Shown here one piece after another: positions 51,736 to 60,156 of a DNA stretch of 64,000 nucleotides. The notes under the pieces are model-generated. The model saw only the letters and a list, made by a program, of their open reading frames with translations, had not been told where the DNA came from and did no database searches. The DNA comes from an uncultured Collinsella sp. (GTDB lineage Bacteria; Actinomycetota; Coriobacteriia; Coriobacteriales; Coriobacteriaceae): positions 18,487 to 82,486 of the forward strand of contig CABTWP010000002.1 of NCBI GenBank assembly GCA_902488525.1, in the 5' to 3' direction. The translations under genes were made by a program, and so were the position numbers. The number at the start of each line of letters is the position of its first letter. The stretch's first letter is position 1.

Positions 51736-52821
51736 ATGGGTCTGATTCAAAAGAAGGACGAGAAGGACGAGATCGACGGCATCCAGATTATCGAGCGCGG
51801 CGAAGGCCCCGACGGTGATGAGGAGGAGAAGATCGATCTGGTCGCCGGTACGTCTGCCGAGCACATTGCTGCCGGTACGACGGCCGAGGAGGAGGACGCT
51901 CGCCTGGAGGCAAAGATCGCCGCGGACGCCGCCGACGAGAACCTCATGCCCGAGGAGCAGGACGAGGACGACGACTCCGACGCGGACGACCATGCATCCA
52001 AGCACAAGAAGACGATGATTGTCGCCTTTGTGGTCGCTATCGTGATTGCTGCCGTGATTGGCTTCTTTATCGGCAACGGTGGTTTTGGCGGCAAGGGCGT
52101 CGGCTCGGCGACCCTCACCGAGGACCAGCTCGATTCGACCGTGGCAAGCTACAGCTACAACGGCAAGAAGAGCGACATCACCGCGCGCGAGGCCATTGAG
52201 AGCCAGTACAGCCTCGACACCGTCAAGGATGGCGATGGCAACTACACCGCTCCCTCTGCCGACGTCATCCTGTCCTACGTGCGCAACAAGATTCTGCTCG
52301 ATGCTGCCGAGGACGAGGGCATTACCGTTTCTTCCAAGGAAATGAAGAAGTACGCCGAGGATTCCATCGGCACCTCCGACTACAAGACCATGGCCACGCA
52401 GTACGGCGTGTCCAAGGACCAGGCCAAGCAGATCGTCCGTCAGTCCGCGACGCTGCAGAAGCTCTACAAGAAGAAGGTCGGCGACAGCTCCGCAAGCATG
52501 CCGACCGCTCCGACCGAGCCTGCTGATGGCAACGAGGAGACCGCGAGCAAGGATTACGCCGACTACATCATCAACCTTGCCGGTGACGAATGGGATAGCG
52601 AGAAGGGCACCTGGAAGGATGCCGACAGCACCTATGCCAAGGCCTTCGCTGACGATGCCTTTACGGCCGATAGCGCTACCTACAAGCAGGCCATGACCGC
52701 CTATTACACCGCCTACCAGCAGTACTCTTCGCAGGCTTCGAGCGCCAGCTCCAAGTGGACCGAGTATGCTAACGGCCTCTATGCCAAGGCCAACATCAGC
52801 ATCTACGGCCTGTTTGCGTAA
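51736..52821 (+). CDS. membrane-anchored SurA/PpiC-like protein
   Basis: Protein of 361 residues. The first 90 residues are cytoplasmic and very acidic (DEEEKIDLV, EEDARLEAKI, DEDDDSDADD). One helix follows (about 94-115), then an external domain with a SurA N-terminal-like pattern (ILSYVRNKILLDAAEDEGITVSSKEM). No proline-isomerase core is evident, so it may act as an extracellular chaperone only. AAGGAG precedes the ATG. Confidence 0.75.
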   Translation: MGLIQKKDEKDEIDGIQIIERGEGPDGDEEEKIDLVAGTSAEHIAAGTTAEEEDARLEAKIAADAADENLMPEEQDEDDDSDADDHASKHKKTMIVAFVVAIVIAAVIGFFIGNGGFGGKGVGSATLTEDQLDSTVASYSYNGKKSDITAREAIESQYSLDTVKDGDGNYTAPSADVILSYVRNKILLDAAEDEGITVSSKEMKKYAEDSIGTSDYKTMATQYGVSKDQAKQIVRQSATLQKLYKKKVGDSSASMPTAPTEPADGNEETASKDYADYIINLAGDEWDSEKGTWKDADSTYAKAFADDAFTADSATYKQAMTAYYTAYQQYSSQASSASSKWTEYANGLYAKANISIYGLFA

Positions 52822-52863
52822 GGTTTGCCTGCACTACTGCGCGCTAACCGATCTACCTGATTG

Positions 52864-52900
52864 AGCCCGCTAGAACGGACAACGTTCTAGCGGGCTTTTT
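52864..52900 (+). terminator. intrinsic terminator after the SurA-like gene
   Basis: A perfect 14-bp stem (52864-52877 with 52883-52896) followed by TTTT. Confidence 0.95.
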
Positions 52901-52999
52901 GTTGCCGAAATCAATAGGATAGGCCTCGCGCCCGCACAAGCGCTCCATCGGGTTCCCCCAATTCATCTAGAAAAACGGCTGCAAACGACTGCAAATAAC

Positions 53000-53029
53000 C
53001 GGTGAACGGTCAAAAACTACCGTTCACCG
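53000..53029. promoter_or_regulatory. CGGTGAACGGT inverted repeat
   Basis: Perfect 11-bp arms (53000-53010 with 53019-53029) followed by an A/T stretch. Half-site variants recur at about 53219-53255 in the same intergenic region, so it may be a regulator-binding array; termination is also possible. Confidence 0.5.
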
Positions 53030-53323
53030 ATAATTTTTAAACTGGTTCTAACTGGTATTAAGTCAAAAAGACCAATTCACATATCTTCACAATGACCTGC
53101 AATTTTTCTACACGCTATTTTTAGCCGCCCTGCGTTGTTTAGGGACAGGAAAAGTTCCGATCTTTTGCCAAAGCATTTCGAAACGGTTTCAAAACCGCAG
53201 GTAGAAGTGTTAACGACCGGTAAACGGTCGATTTATCACCGTGAGCGGTGCAAAAACGTTTTACCGTATGAATCAACGAAAGCGATCTCTTCTGGGGTGA
53301 TATAGTGACAACAACACGTCACG

Positions 53324-53335
53324 TGGTTACTACCA
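53324..53335. promoter_or_regulatory. GntR-type operator before the PTS operon
   Basis: TGGT-TACT-ACCA, the dyad expected for HutC-type regulators such as NagR/DasR. The identical 12 bases occur before agaS at 57617-57628. A further ACCACTGGT lies at 53344-53352. It is about 11 bases downstream of a likely start site near 53313. Confidence 0.6.
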
Positions 53336-53452
53336 GTTTAGAAACCACTGGTCTTCAAAGAACGCTTTCTAAGAAGCTTTAAGGGCGAGCGCCCGCTGGC
53401 TTCCGAAAATCATCGGACTCAGATTGTACACACCTTCGGAAGGGAAATTTGA

Positions 53453-53896
53453 ATGGTTGGCTTTATTCTTACCGGTCATGGACAGTTCGCACCCGGCCTA
53501 GCTAGCGCTATCGCTATGGTTGCCGGCGACCAGCCCGCTTTTACCGTCGTTCCTTTTGAGGGCGACCAGGCTGCTTCCTACGGTGAGGATCTCCGCGCCG
53601 CTATTACCGCCATGCGCGAGGAGTGCGATGGCGTGCTCGTCTTTACCGACCTGCTTGGCGGCACCCCGTTCAACCAGTCGATGATGATTGCCCAGGATGT
53701 CGACAACGTCGAGGTTCTGACTGGCACCAACCTTCCCATGGTTATTGAGCTCCTGTTCCTCCGCGGCAATGCCACGCTCGCCGAGCTTGGCGAGCAGGCC
53801 GTGACCGTTGGCCAGACGGGCGTCACCGCCCAGACGGTCGCATCCGTTGCCGGCTCCGAGGAAGAGGATATCTTCGGCGACGAGGACGGCATCTAA
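53453..53896 (+). CDS. agaF: PTS EIIA, mannose family
   Basis: Cytoplasmic phosphocarrier of 147 residues. The phospho-acceptor is His9 in ILTGHGQFAPGL. VLVFTDLLGGTPFNQS is the conserved strand and loop of the mannose-family EIIA domain. GGAAGGG precedes the ATG. It is the first gene of a five-gene PTS operon (EIIA, YajC, EIIB, EIIC, EIID) and its stop overlaps the yajC start. The symbol rests on the inferred amino-sugar substrate. Confidence 0.92.
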   Translation: MVGFILTGHGQFAPGLASAIAMVAGDQPAFTVVPFEGDQAASYGEDLRAAITAMREECDGVLVFTDLLGGTPFNQSMMIAQDVDNVEVLTGTNLPMVIELLFLRGNATLAELGEQAVTVGQTGVTAQTVASVAGSEEEDIFGDEDGI

Positions 53897-54177
53897 TGGC
53901 CGATTTCGGAGCCAACGTCCTGAGCTCCTCGGTCGCCCTTTTAGGCCTGCTTGTCATCATGGGCTTGATTTACACCATCTGGTCGCAAATCAACATGAAG
54001 AAGAAGCAGAAGTACTTCAAGGAGCTGCACACCGAGCTCAAGCCGGGTCAAGAGGTTCTTTTCGCCGGCGGTATCTACGGAACCGTCAAAGGCATCGAAG
54101 GCGAGAAGGTCCAGATCAAAGTCCGATCCGGAGCCGTCGTAGATGTTTCGCGTTACGCGATTCAGGAGATCAAGTAA
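53896..54177 (+). CDS. yajC: YajC-family membrane protein in PTS operon
   Basis: Protein of 93 residues with one N-terminal helix (about 12-32) and the YajC domain: KKQKYFKELHTELKPGQEVLFAGGIYGTVKGI. YajC normally joins SecDF in protein export. Here it starts inside the EIIA stop codon, so it is a genuine member of the PTS operon. A yajC gene also lies in the streptococcal PTS loci for glycosaminoglycan disaccharides, so this may be a paralogue dedicated to sugar uptake. Confidence 0.88.
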   Translation: MADFGANVLSSSVALLGLLVIMGLIYTIWSQINMKKKQKYFKELHTELKPGQEVLFAGGIYGTVKGIEGEKVQIKVRSGAVVDVSRYAIQEIK

Positions 54178-54213
54178 CTGTCGTCAGCAAATAACGAAAG
54201 GAAGCTGATCAAC

Positions 54214-54696
54214 ATGGCAGAACCCAACATTCTTCTTACCCGCATCGATAACCGACTGGTTCATGGTCAGGTTGCCACCCAGTGGAACTCCACCCTGGGC
54301 TCCAACCTCATCCTCGTCGCCAACGACGACGTGGCGTCCAACACCATGCGCCAGAACCTCATGAAGATGGCCGCTCCCGCCGGCGTCGCTACGCGTTTCT
54401 TCTCTCTGCAGAAGACCATCGACGTCATTGGCAAGGCGAGCCCGCGCCAGAAGATCTTCATCGTGGCCGAAACACCGGAAGACGTGCTTACGCTCGTCAA
54501 GGGCGGTGTGCCTATAAAGAAGGTAAACATCGGCAACATGCACATGTCGGAAGGAAAGCGCCAAGTCGCCACCTCCGTCGCAGTTAACGACGAGGATGTC
54601 GCTGCGTTTAAAGAGCTGCAGGAATTGGGGGTGGAGTTGGAGATCAGGCGCGTTCCGAGCACGCCTGTTGAGGACACGAGCAAGCTCTTCTCGTAA
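54214..54696 (+). CDS. agaV: PTS EIIB, mannose family
   Basis: Phosphocarrier of 160 residues. The active His is about residue 17 in RIDNRLVHGQV. DDVASNTMRQNLMKMAAP and VNIGNMHMSEGK match the N-acetylgalactosamine/glycosaminoglycan-type EIIB group more than the mannose type. GAAAGGAAG precedes the ATG. It takes phosphate from the EIIA encoded upstream. Confidence 0.92.
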   Translation: MAEPNILLTRIDNRLVHGQVATQWNSTLGSNLILVANDDVASNTMRQNLMKMAAPAGVATRFFSLQKTIDVIGKASPRQKIFIVAETPEDVLTLVKGGVPIKKVNIGNMHMSEGKRQVATSVAVNDEDVAAFKELQELGVELEIRRVPSTPVEDTSKLFS

Positions 54697-54786
54697 TCCT
54701 CGTGATCCACGTTGTCAGGAGTGAAACCCTGACGTTCTGTACGTGATATCCAAAGTGCGTACATTCATTTTGAAAGGAGGAGCAAG

Positions 54787-55587
54787 ATGGAATACTCGAT
54801 CATCCAGATCGCTCTGGTCTTCGTCGTCACGTTCATCGCGGCAATCGACCAGTTTGACTTCCTCGAGTCTCTCTATCAGCCCATCGTCACCGGCGCCGTC
54901 ATCGGTCTTATCCTTGGCGACCTCAACACCGGTCTTCTCGTGGGTGGTACCTATCAGCTCATGACGATCGGCAACATGCCGATCGGAGGCGCTCAGCCGC
55001 CTAACGCCGTCATCGGCGGCATCATGGCAGCCATTCTCGCTATCGCCACGGGCCTCGAGCCCAACGCGGCAGTCGGCCTCGCCATTCCGTTCGCTCTGCT
55101 TGGCCAGCTTGGCGTTACCCTGGTCTTCACGCTTATGTCCCCGCTTATGTCCACGGCCGATAACATGGCTCACAACGCGGACACCAAGGGCATCGAGCGC
55201 CTGAACTACTTCGCCATGGCTCTGCTTGGCCTGATCTTCGCTGTCGTCGTCACCCTGTTCTTCATCGCTGGCGCTACCATCGGTCAGACCATCGCTTCTG
55301 CCATCCCGACTTGGCTGCAGACCGGTCTCTCCGCTGCAGGCGGCATGATGCGCTTCGTCGGCTTCGCCGTCCTGCTCAAGGTTATGATGAACCGCGATAT
55401 GTGGGGCTTCTTCCTCATGGGCTTTGGCCTCGCGCTCATCACCGTTGCCAACGATTCGCTGGCAACCCCTGCTCTGCTCATCCTCGCTCTCATCGGCTTC
55501 GGCATCGCTTTCTGGGACTTCCAGCAGCAGACCGAGCTGAAGGGTGCAGCTGTTTCTGACGGAGGTGACTTCGAAGATGGCATCTAA
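54787..55587 (+). CDS. agaW: PTS EIIC, mannose family
   Basis: Membrane subunit of 266 residues. AIDQFDFLESLYQPIVTG and GDLNTGLLVGGTYQLMTIG are the family's N-terminal motifs, followed by GGAQPPNAVIGGI. It forms the transport channel with EIID. AAAGGAGG precedes the ATG. The last eleven bases overlap the EIID gene. Confidence 0.94.
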   Translation: MEYSIIQIALVFVVTFIAAIDQFDFLESLYQPIVTGAVIGLILGDLNTGLLVGGTYQLMTIGNMPIGGAQPPNAVIGGIMAAILAIATGLEPNAAVGLAIPFALLGQLGVTLVFTLMSPLMSTADNMAHNADTKGIERLNYFAMALLGLIFAVVVTLFFIAGATIGQTIASAIPTWLQTGLSAAGGMMRFVGFAVLLKVMMNRDMWGFFLMGFGLALITVANDSLATPALLILALIGFGIAFWDFQQQTELKGAAVSDGGDFEDGI

Positions 55588-56659
55588 TGAGTATGTGATC
55601 CCGGAGCACTACGAGGATCTCACTCCTGCTCCGCAGCTCGACCAGAAGACCCTCAACAAGATGGCTTGGCGCTCCTGCTTCCTGCAAGCATCGTTCAACT
55701 ACGAGCGCATGCAGGCCGCTGGCTGGCTTTACTCCATCATCCCCGGTCTGGAGAAGATCCACACCAACAAGAACGACCTCGCGGCTTCCATGAGCCACAA
55801 CCTGGAGTTCTTCAACACCCACCCGTTCCTCGTCACCTTTGTTATGGGCATCGTGCTTTCGCTCGAGCAGAACAAGGTTGACATCCCCACGATCCGCGCC
55901 GTCCGCGTCGCCGCAATGGGCCCGCTCGGTGGTATCGGTGACGCCCTGTTCTGGCTGACGCTCGTGCCTATCACGGCCGGCATCACCTCCAACATGGCCA
56001 TCAACGGCAACGCCGCTGCACCGATCATCTTCCTGGTGATCTTCAACGTCGTCCAGTTCGCTCTGCGCTTCTGGCTCATGAACTGGTCCTACAAGCTTGG
56101 CACCAGCGCTATTGACGCTCTGACCGCCAACATGCAGGCCTTCACGCGTGCCGCTTCCATCATGGGCGTCTTCGTCGTCGGTTGCCTGGTCGTCACCATG
56201 GGTGGCACCCAGATCAACCTCCAGATCCCCAACGGCACCACCCGTGGCCTCTCCGCTACTACCGTGATCGTCTCCGAGAAGGAGGCCGAGAACTTCACCG
56301 GTATGGAGGGTATCGATACCGAGACCGCTGAGGCCGGTACCATCGCCATGACCGATGAGGACGGCAACGCCCTCACCGCTTCCGATGCCGACGGCAACGC
56401 TGTCGAGTGCGGCGTCACCGATCTGGGCAACGGCATGGAGTCCGTTACCTACGGCACCGTTACCGAGGATCCGGTCAACTTCTCTGTTGCCGACACCCTC
56501 AACACCATCGTCCCGAAGCTCGTCCCGCTTATGCTTACGCTGCTGCTTTACTACATGTTCGCTAAGCACAGCTGGACCCCGACCAAGGGCATTCTCCTGC
56601 TCTTCGTCCTTGGCATCCTGGGCGCTGGCCCGCTTGGTCTCTGGCCGAGCATCTGGTAA
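55577..56659 (+). CDS. agaE: PTS EIID, mannose family, with insertion
   Basis: Membrane subunit of 360 residues. MAWRSCFLQASFNYERMQAAGW, split across the first helices, and AAMGPLGGIGDALFW are diagnostic. Most EIID proteins have 265-300 residues. The excess is an acidic segment of about 65 residues (roughly 225-290) between the last helices, containing the repeated DEDGNALTASDADGNAVE-like pattern. The ATG at 55577 overlaps EIIC. A terminator follows. Confidence 0.93.
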   Translation: MASNEYVIPEHYEDLTPAPQLDQKTLNKMAWRSCFLQASFNYERMQAAGWLYSIIPGLEKIHTNKNDLAASMSHNLEFFNTHPFLVTFVMGIVLSLEQNKVDIPTIRAVRVAAMGPLGGIGDALFWLTLVPITAGITSNMAINGNAAAPIIFLVIFNVVQFALRFWLMNWSYKLGTSAIDALTANMQAFTRAASIMGVFVVGCLVVTMGGTQINLQIPNGTTRGLSATTVIVSEKEAENFTGMEGIDTETAEAGTIAMTDEDGNALTASDADGNAVECGVTDLGNGMESVTYGTVTEDPVNFSVADTLNTIVPKLVPLMLTLLLYYMFAKHSWTPTKGILLLFVLGILGAGPLGLWPSIW

Positions 56660-56672
56660 GGCTCTAGCTTGA

Positions 56673-56701
56673 GGGGTGTGTCCCTACGCGGCTCACACCC
56701 C
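56673..56701. promoter_or_regulatory. hairpin after EIID
   Basis: GGGGTGTG pairs with CACACCCC (56673-56680 with 56694-56701) just past the EIID stop, ahead of the main terminator. It may protect the 3' end of the PTS mRNA. Confidence 0.4.
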
Positions 56702-56724
56702 GACCCCTTAAGCCATGTGTATGT

Positions 56725-56763
56725 TAAAAGCCGCGTGCTCGAAAGAGCGCGCGGCTTTTGTTT
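56725..56763 (+). terminator. intrinsic terminator of the PTS operon
   Basis: AAAAGCCGCG and CTC close on GAG and CGCGGCTTTT around a GAAA loop, followed by GTTTT. Confidence 0.9.
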
Positions 56764-56765
56764 TC

Positions 56766-56795
56766 TTGTTGATTCGGGTGTGGCAGACAGATAAT
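56766..56795 (+). promoter_or_regulatory. probable promoter of the HutC-type regulator
   Basis: TTGTTG (56766-56771) and GATAAT (56790-56795) with an 18-base spacer, about 50 bases before the regulator's ATG. Confidence 0.45.
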
Positions 56796-56844
56796 GCTAA
56801 ACACCCTAGGTAGTTAGCCGAATTCGAGCAAAAGGGAGGATAGG

Positions 56845-57576
56845 ATGGCGATCGGAGCGCGTAAGCAACCGCTGTACGATCAGCTGGTCGATATTCTGAC
56901 CGAAAAGATTGACCATGAATATCGCGCCGGTGACATGATTCCTTCCGAGCGCGAACTTTCGGAGCGCTATGGTCTCTCGCGCACTACGGTACGCCTGGCT
57001 CTGCAGGAACTGGAGCGTTTAGGACTGGTGGTTCGGCAGCACGGTCGCGGTACCTTTGTGACCGACCGTTCGGCAAAAGCAACCAATCTTATGCAGTCCT
57101 ACAGCTTTACCGAGCAGATGCGCGCGATGGGTCGAGAACCCGAGACCACGATTCTCGAGTTTTGCGAGATGGAGGCCGATAAGAATCTGGCCGAGCATAT
57201 GGGATTGCGCATCGGTGATCGCATTTTTAAGCTCAAGCGCCTTCGTTCTGCCGACAACATGCCCATGATGGTCGAACGCAGCTATCTACCGGTTCGTCAA
57301 TTTCTGTCCCTAAAGCGACCGCTGCTGGAGCGTAAGCCGCTTTACGATGTGATTGAGCAGGACTTTCAGCAAAAGATTCGCGTGGCCGAAGAGGAGTTCT
57401 ATGCGAGCATAGCCCGTCCCACCGATGCCCACCTTTTGGGAATTGTCGAGGGCTCGCCTGTGCTCGATTTGGTCAGGACTACGTATAACGAGTCAAACGA
57501 GGTAGTGGAGTACACACTCTCGGTTGCTCGTGCCGATCAGTTTAAATACAAGGTTTACCACCAGCGCAGTAACTAG
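56845..57576 (+). CDS. GntR/HutC-family regulator of amino-sugar use
   Basis: Regulator of 243 residues. The winged helix (about 8-75) reads LYDQLVDILTEKI, MIPSERELSERYGLSRTTVR and RQHGRGTFV. The UTRA domain follows (about 95-240), the sugar-phosphate sensor of NagR/DasR/AgaR-like proteins. It sits between the PTS operon and agaS, and TGGT-N4-ACCA dyads occur before both, so local repression relieved by an amino-sugar phosphate is likely. AAGGGAGGA precedes the ATG. Confidence 0.9.
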   Translation: MAIGARKQPLYDQLVDILTEKIDHEYRAGDMIPSERELSERYGLSRTTVRLALQELERLGLVVRQHGRGTFVTDRSAKATNLMQSYSFTEQMRAMGREPETTILEFCEMEADKNLAEHMGLRIGDRIFKLKRLRSADNMPMMVERSYLPVRQFLSLKRPLLERKPLYDVIEQDFQQKIRVAEEEFYASIARPTDAHLLGIVEGSPVLDLVRTTYNESNEVVEYTLSVARADQFKYKVYHQRSN

Positions 57577-57615
57577 TGCTCGCATCGTTTCCATATGGTG
57601 ATTCTTTGCATTTAA

Positions 57616-57629
57616 CTGGTTACTACCAG
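57616..57629. promoter_or_regulatory. GntR-type operator before agaS
   Basis: CTGGT-TACT-ACCAG, a 5+4+5 dyad. A -10 box TATAAT lies at 57646-57651, so the -35 region (about 57623-57628) is inside the dyad. Binding would block RNA polymerase directly. Confidence 0.65.
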
Positions 57630-57645
57630 ATAACCAACCGAAGTG

Positions 57646-57651
57646 TATAAT
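57646..57651 (+). promoter_or_regulatory. -10 box of agaS
   Basis: Consensus TATAAT 39 bases before the agaS ATG, 17 bases from the operator-covered -35 position. Confidence 0.6.
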
Positions 57652-57690
57652 TGCACGTCAGAGGATTACTTCTATAGAGAGGTATTAGAA

Positions 57691-58857
57691 ATGTTCGAGA
57701 AGAGTGTCGAGGAGCTCACCGAGCTCGGCGCCCAGATCACCACGGCCGAGATTGCTCAGCAGCCCGAGCTTTGGCGTGATACGCTCAACATCTATCGCGA
57801 GAACAAGGAGGCCATCGAGGCCTTCCTGGCCGAGGCTCGCGCTATGGGCGAGGGTCGTCTGTCCGTTGTCTTCACCGGTGCCGGTACGTCCGACTACGTT
57901 GGCGATACCTGCGCCCCGTACCTGCGTCACGCTGGCAACACTGATCTCTACGACTTTAAGCCCATCGCCACGACCGACATCGTGAGCGGCCCGCGCGACT
58001 TCCTGCGCGCCGAGGATCCCACGCTCGTGGTTTCCTTTGCCCGCTCTGGCAACAGCCCCGAGAGTCTTGCCGCCGTTGCCGTTGCCAAGGAGCTCGTCCA
58101 CAACGTCAAGTTCCTCAACATCACCTGCGCTCCCGAGGGCAAGCTTGCCGTCGAGTCTGCCGATGATCCCAATGCGCTGACGCTGCTCATTCCGCGCGCC
58201 AACGACAAGGGCTTCGCCATGACCGGTTCTTATTCCTGCATGACCCTGCTCTCCACCCTTATTTTCGACACTGCCTCTGACGAGCAGAAGGCCGAGTGGG
58301 TCGAGACCATCGCCAAGATGGGCGAGGAGGTCATCTCCCGTGAGCCCGAGATCGCCGATTACCTGGCTGGCGATTTCAACCGCGTGACCTACTTGGGTTC
58401 TGGCTCCTTCGGTGGCCTTGCTCAGGAGAGCCAGCTCAAGATCCTCGAGCTCGCTCACGGTCTGGTCGCTACTTCCTACGACACCTCCATGGGCTATCGT
58501 CACGGACCTAAGTCCTTCGTCGACGATAAGACGCTCGTCTTCGTGTTCGTCAACAACGACGCCTACACCCGTCAGTACGACATCGACATCCTCAACGAGA
58601 TCGGTGGCGACGAGATCGCTCAGCACACCATCGCCGTTCAGCAGGAAGGTGCCACCGTCTATGAGGGTGAGTCCTTCACCTTTAAGGGCTACGAGGCACT
58701 TCCCGAGGGCTACCTTGCCCTGCCGTTCGTGATGTTTGCCCAGGCTATCAGCCTGCTCAACTCCGTGCGCGTGGGCAACACGCCCGATACGCCGAGCCCC
58801 ACCGGCACGGTCAACCGCGTGGTCAAGGGTGTGACGATTCACCCCTTCACCGCTTAA
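57691..58857 (+). CDS. agaS: SIS-domain galactosamine-6-phosphate isomerase
   Basis: Sugar isomerase of 388 residues, matching AgaS, which converts galactosamine 6-phosphate to tagatose 6-phosphate and ammonia. Two SIS domains are visible: FTGAGTSDYVG with SFARSGNSPES, and LGSGSFGGLAQE with GYRHGPKSFVDD. The ATG at 57691 follows GAGAGG; an upstream in-frame start would lie across the -10 box. It is the key enzyme that points to N-acetylgalactosamine rather than N-acetylglucosamine. Confidence 0.92.
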   Translation: MFEKSVEELTELGAQITTAEIAQQPELWRDTLNIYRENKEAIEAFLAEARAMGEGRLSVVFTGAGTSDYVGDTCAPYLRHAGNTDLYDFKPIATTDIVSGPRDFLRAEDPTLVVSFARSGNSPESLAAVAVAKELVHNVKFLNITCAPEGKLAVESADDPNALTLLIPRANDKGFAMTGSYSCMTLLSTLIFDTASDEQKAEWVETIAKMGEEVISREPEIADYLAGDFNRVTYLGSGSFGGLAQESQLKILELAHGLVATSYDTSMGYRHGPKSFVDDKTLVFVFVNNDAYTRQYDIDILNEIGGDEIAQHTIAVQQEGATVYEGESFTFKGYEALPEGYLALPFVMFAQAISLLNSVRVGNTPDTPSPTGTVNRVVKGVTIHPFTA

Positions 58858-58873
58858 TCGCGTCCCCCTGTAA

Positions 58874-58912
58874 GGGCGCCCGTCCGCTCATAACGGCGGG
58901 CGGGCGCTTTTT
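58874..58912 (+). terminator. intrinsic terminator after agaS
   Basis: GCGCCCGTCCGC pairs with GCGGGCGGGCGC (one G-U) and is followed by TTTTT. Confidence 0.85.
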
Positions 58913-58974
58913 GTTTTACGTGAGCTGGGTATAAGCATCACCACAGTCAACTGCTTTAGAAGCGAGGAGTGCAT

Positions 58975-60144
58975 ATGAGCACGTACGCAATTAAGGCTGA
59001 CAAGTTCTTCTTGCCGGCAGGCCCGCAACTGGGCGGCTATCTTATGGTCGAGGATGGCGTCTTTGGCGCCTGGCAGGCCGACGAGCCCTCTTGCGAGATT
59101 AAGGACTACACGGGATCGTGGATCGCACCGGGTATGGTCGATACTCACATCCATGGCTTCTACAACCACTCAACTACCGATAACGATCCCGAGGGCATCG
59201 ATATCAGCTCGACCGAGCTCGCCCGTCGCGGTACCACCAGCTGGCTGCCCACGACGTTCACCGATGGCGTCGAGCAGATCAAGGACGCCTGCGCCGCCAT
59301 CGCTCAGGCGGACGAGGGTCGCGGCCCCGACTTCTGCGGTGCCCGCATTCAGGGCATCTACCTGGAGGGCCCCTTCTTTACCATGAAGCACGTGGGCGCG
59401 CAGAACCCCGCTTACCTCATCGATCCCTCCGAGGAGGTCTTCGATCAGTGGCAGGAGGCTGCGGGTGGTCGCATCGTTAAGAGCGCCATGGCGGCCGAGC
59501 GCGACGGTGCCGCTGCTTATGCGGCTGCTCTGAACGCCAAGGGTGTGGTGACCAGCATCGGTCACTCCGACGCCACCTACGATGAGTGCATCGCCGCCAT
59601 CAACGCCGGTGCCAGCTGCTTTACGCATACCTATAACGGTCAGCGCGGGCTGCATCACCGTGAGCCCGGTGTCGTGGGCGCTGCCATGTCCACGCCCGAG
59701 ACCTACGCCGAGATCATCTGTGACGGCAAGCACGTTAACCCTGCCGCCATCAAGGCGCTGCTGCAGGCAAAGGGCTGGCAACACACGGTGCTCATCACTG
59801 ACTGCCTGGGCTGCGGCGGCATGCCCGAGGGCAGCTACACCAGTGGTGGCATGGACGTCATCATGAAGGACAACCTGTGCTGGCTCGCCGACGGCAAGAG
59901 CATTGCTGGCTCGGTGCTCACGCTTGCCCAGGGCGTCAAGAACATCGTCGACTGGGGCATCGCCAGCGCCGATATCGCCATTCGTATGGCAACCGAGGTG
60001 CCGGCACGCTCCGCGCACATCGAGGATAAGTGCGGCAGCATCATGCCGGGTCGCGACGCCGACTTTGTCGTGTTCGACCATGAGCTTACCCTCGTCGAGA
60101 CGTATGTTGGCGGCCAGAGCGTCGGCAACGCCTTTACCGAGTAA
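58975..60144 (+). CDS. nagA: N-acetylhexosamine-6-phosphate deacetylase
   Basis: Amidohydrolase of 389 residues that removes acetate from N-acetylgalactosamine or N-acetylglucosamine 6-phosphate. Metal and catalytic motifs are DTHIHGF, IYLEGPFF, SIGHSDATY, FTHTYNG and LITDCLG with the catalytic Asp. The C-terminus ends GSIMPGRDADFVVF and TYVGGQSVGNAF. GAGGAG precedes the ATG at 58975; a GTG two codons earlier is less likely. With AgaS next to it, the AgaA role is probable. A degraded second copy of its 3' end lies at 62871-63002. Confidence 0.93.
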   Translation: MSTYAIKADKFFLPAGPQLGGYLMVEDGVFGAWQADEPSCEIKDYTGSWIAPGMVDTHIHGFYNHSTTDNDPEGIDISSTELARRGTTSWLPTTFTDGVEQIKDACAAIAQADEGRGPDFCGARIQGIYLEGPFFTMKHVGAQNPAYLIDPSEEVFDQWQEAAGGRIVKSAMAAERDGAAAYAAALNAKGVVTSIGHSDATYDECIAAINAGASCFTHTYNGQRGLHHREPGVVGAAMSTPETYAEIICDGKHVNPAAIKALLQAKGWQHTVLITDCLGCGGMPEGSYTSGGMDVIMKDNLCWLADGKSIAGSVLTLAQGVKNIVDWGIASADIAIRMATEVPARSAHIEDKCGSIMPGRDADFVVFDHELTLVETYVGGQSVGNAFTE

Positions 60145-60156
60145 CGATAGAAAAAG

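Larger units (their letters stand above)
52822..53452. other. regulatory region of the amino-sugar PTS operon
   Basis: 631 bases. After the terminator at 52864-52900 it holds a dyad around CGGTGAACGGT (53000-53029), related CGGTAAACGGT/CCGTGAGCGG copies near 53215-53255, GAAACGGTTTC (53178-53188), a GGGACAGG repeat-like head near 53151, a -10 candidate TATAGT (53301-53306) and the operator at 53324-53335. It is A+T-richer than its surroundings. No gene is seen. Confidence 0.6.

Noticed and set aside
57643..57690. An earlier start for agaS
   Set aside because: It would overlap the consensus TATAAT at 57646-57651 and lacks a ribosome-binding site.
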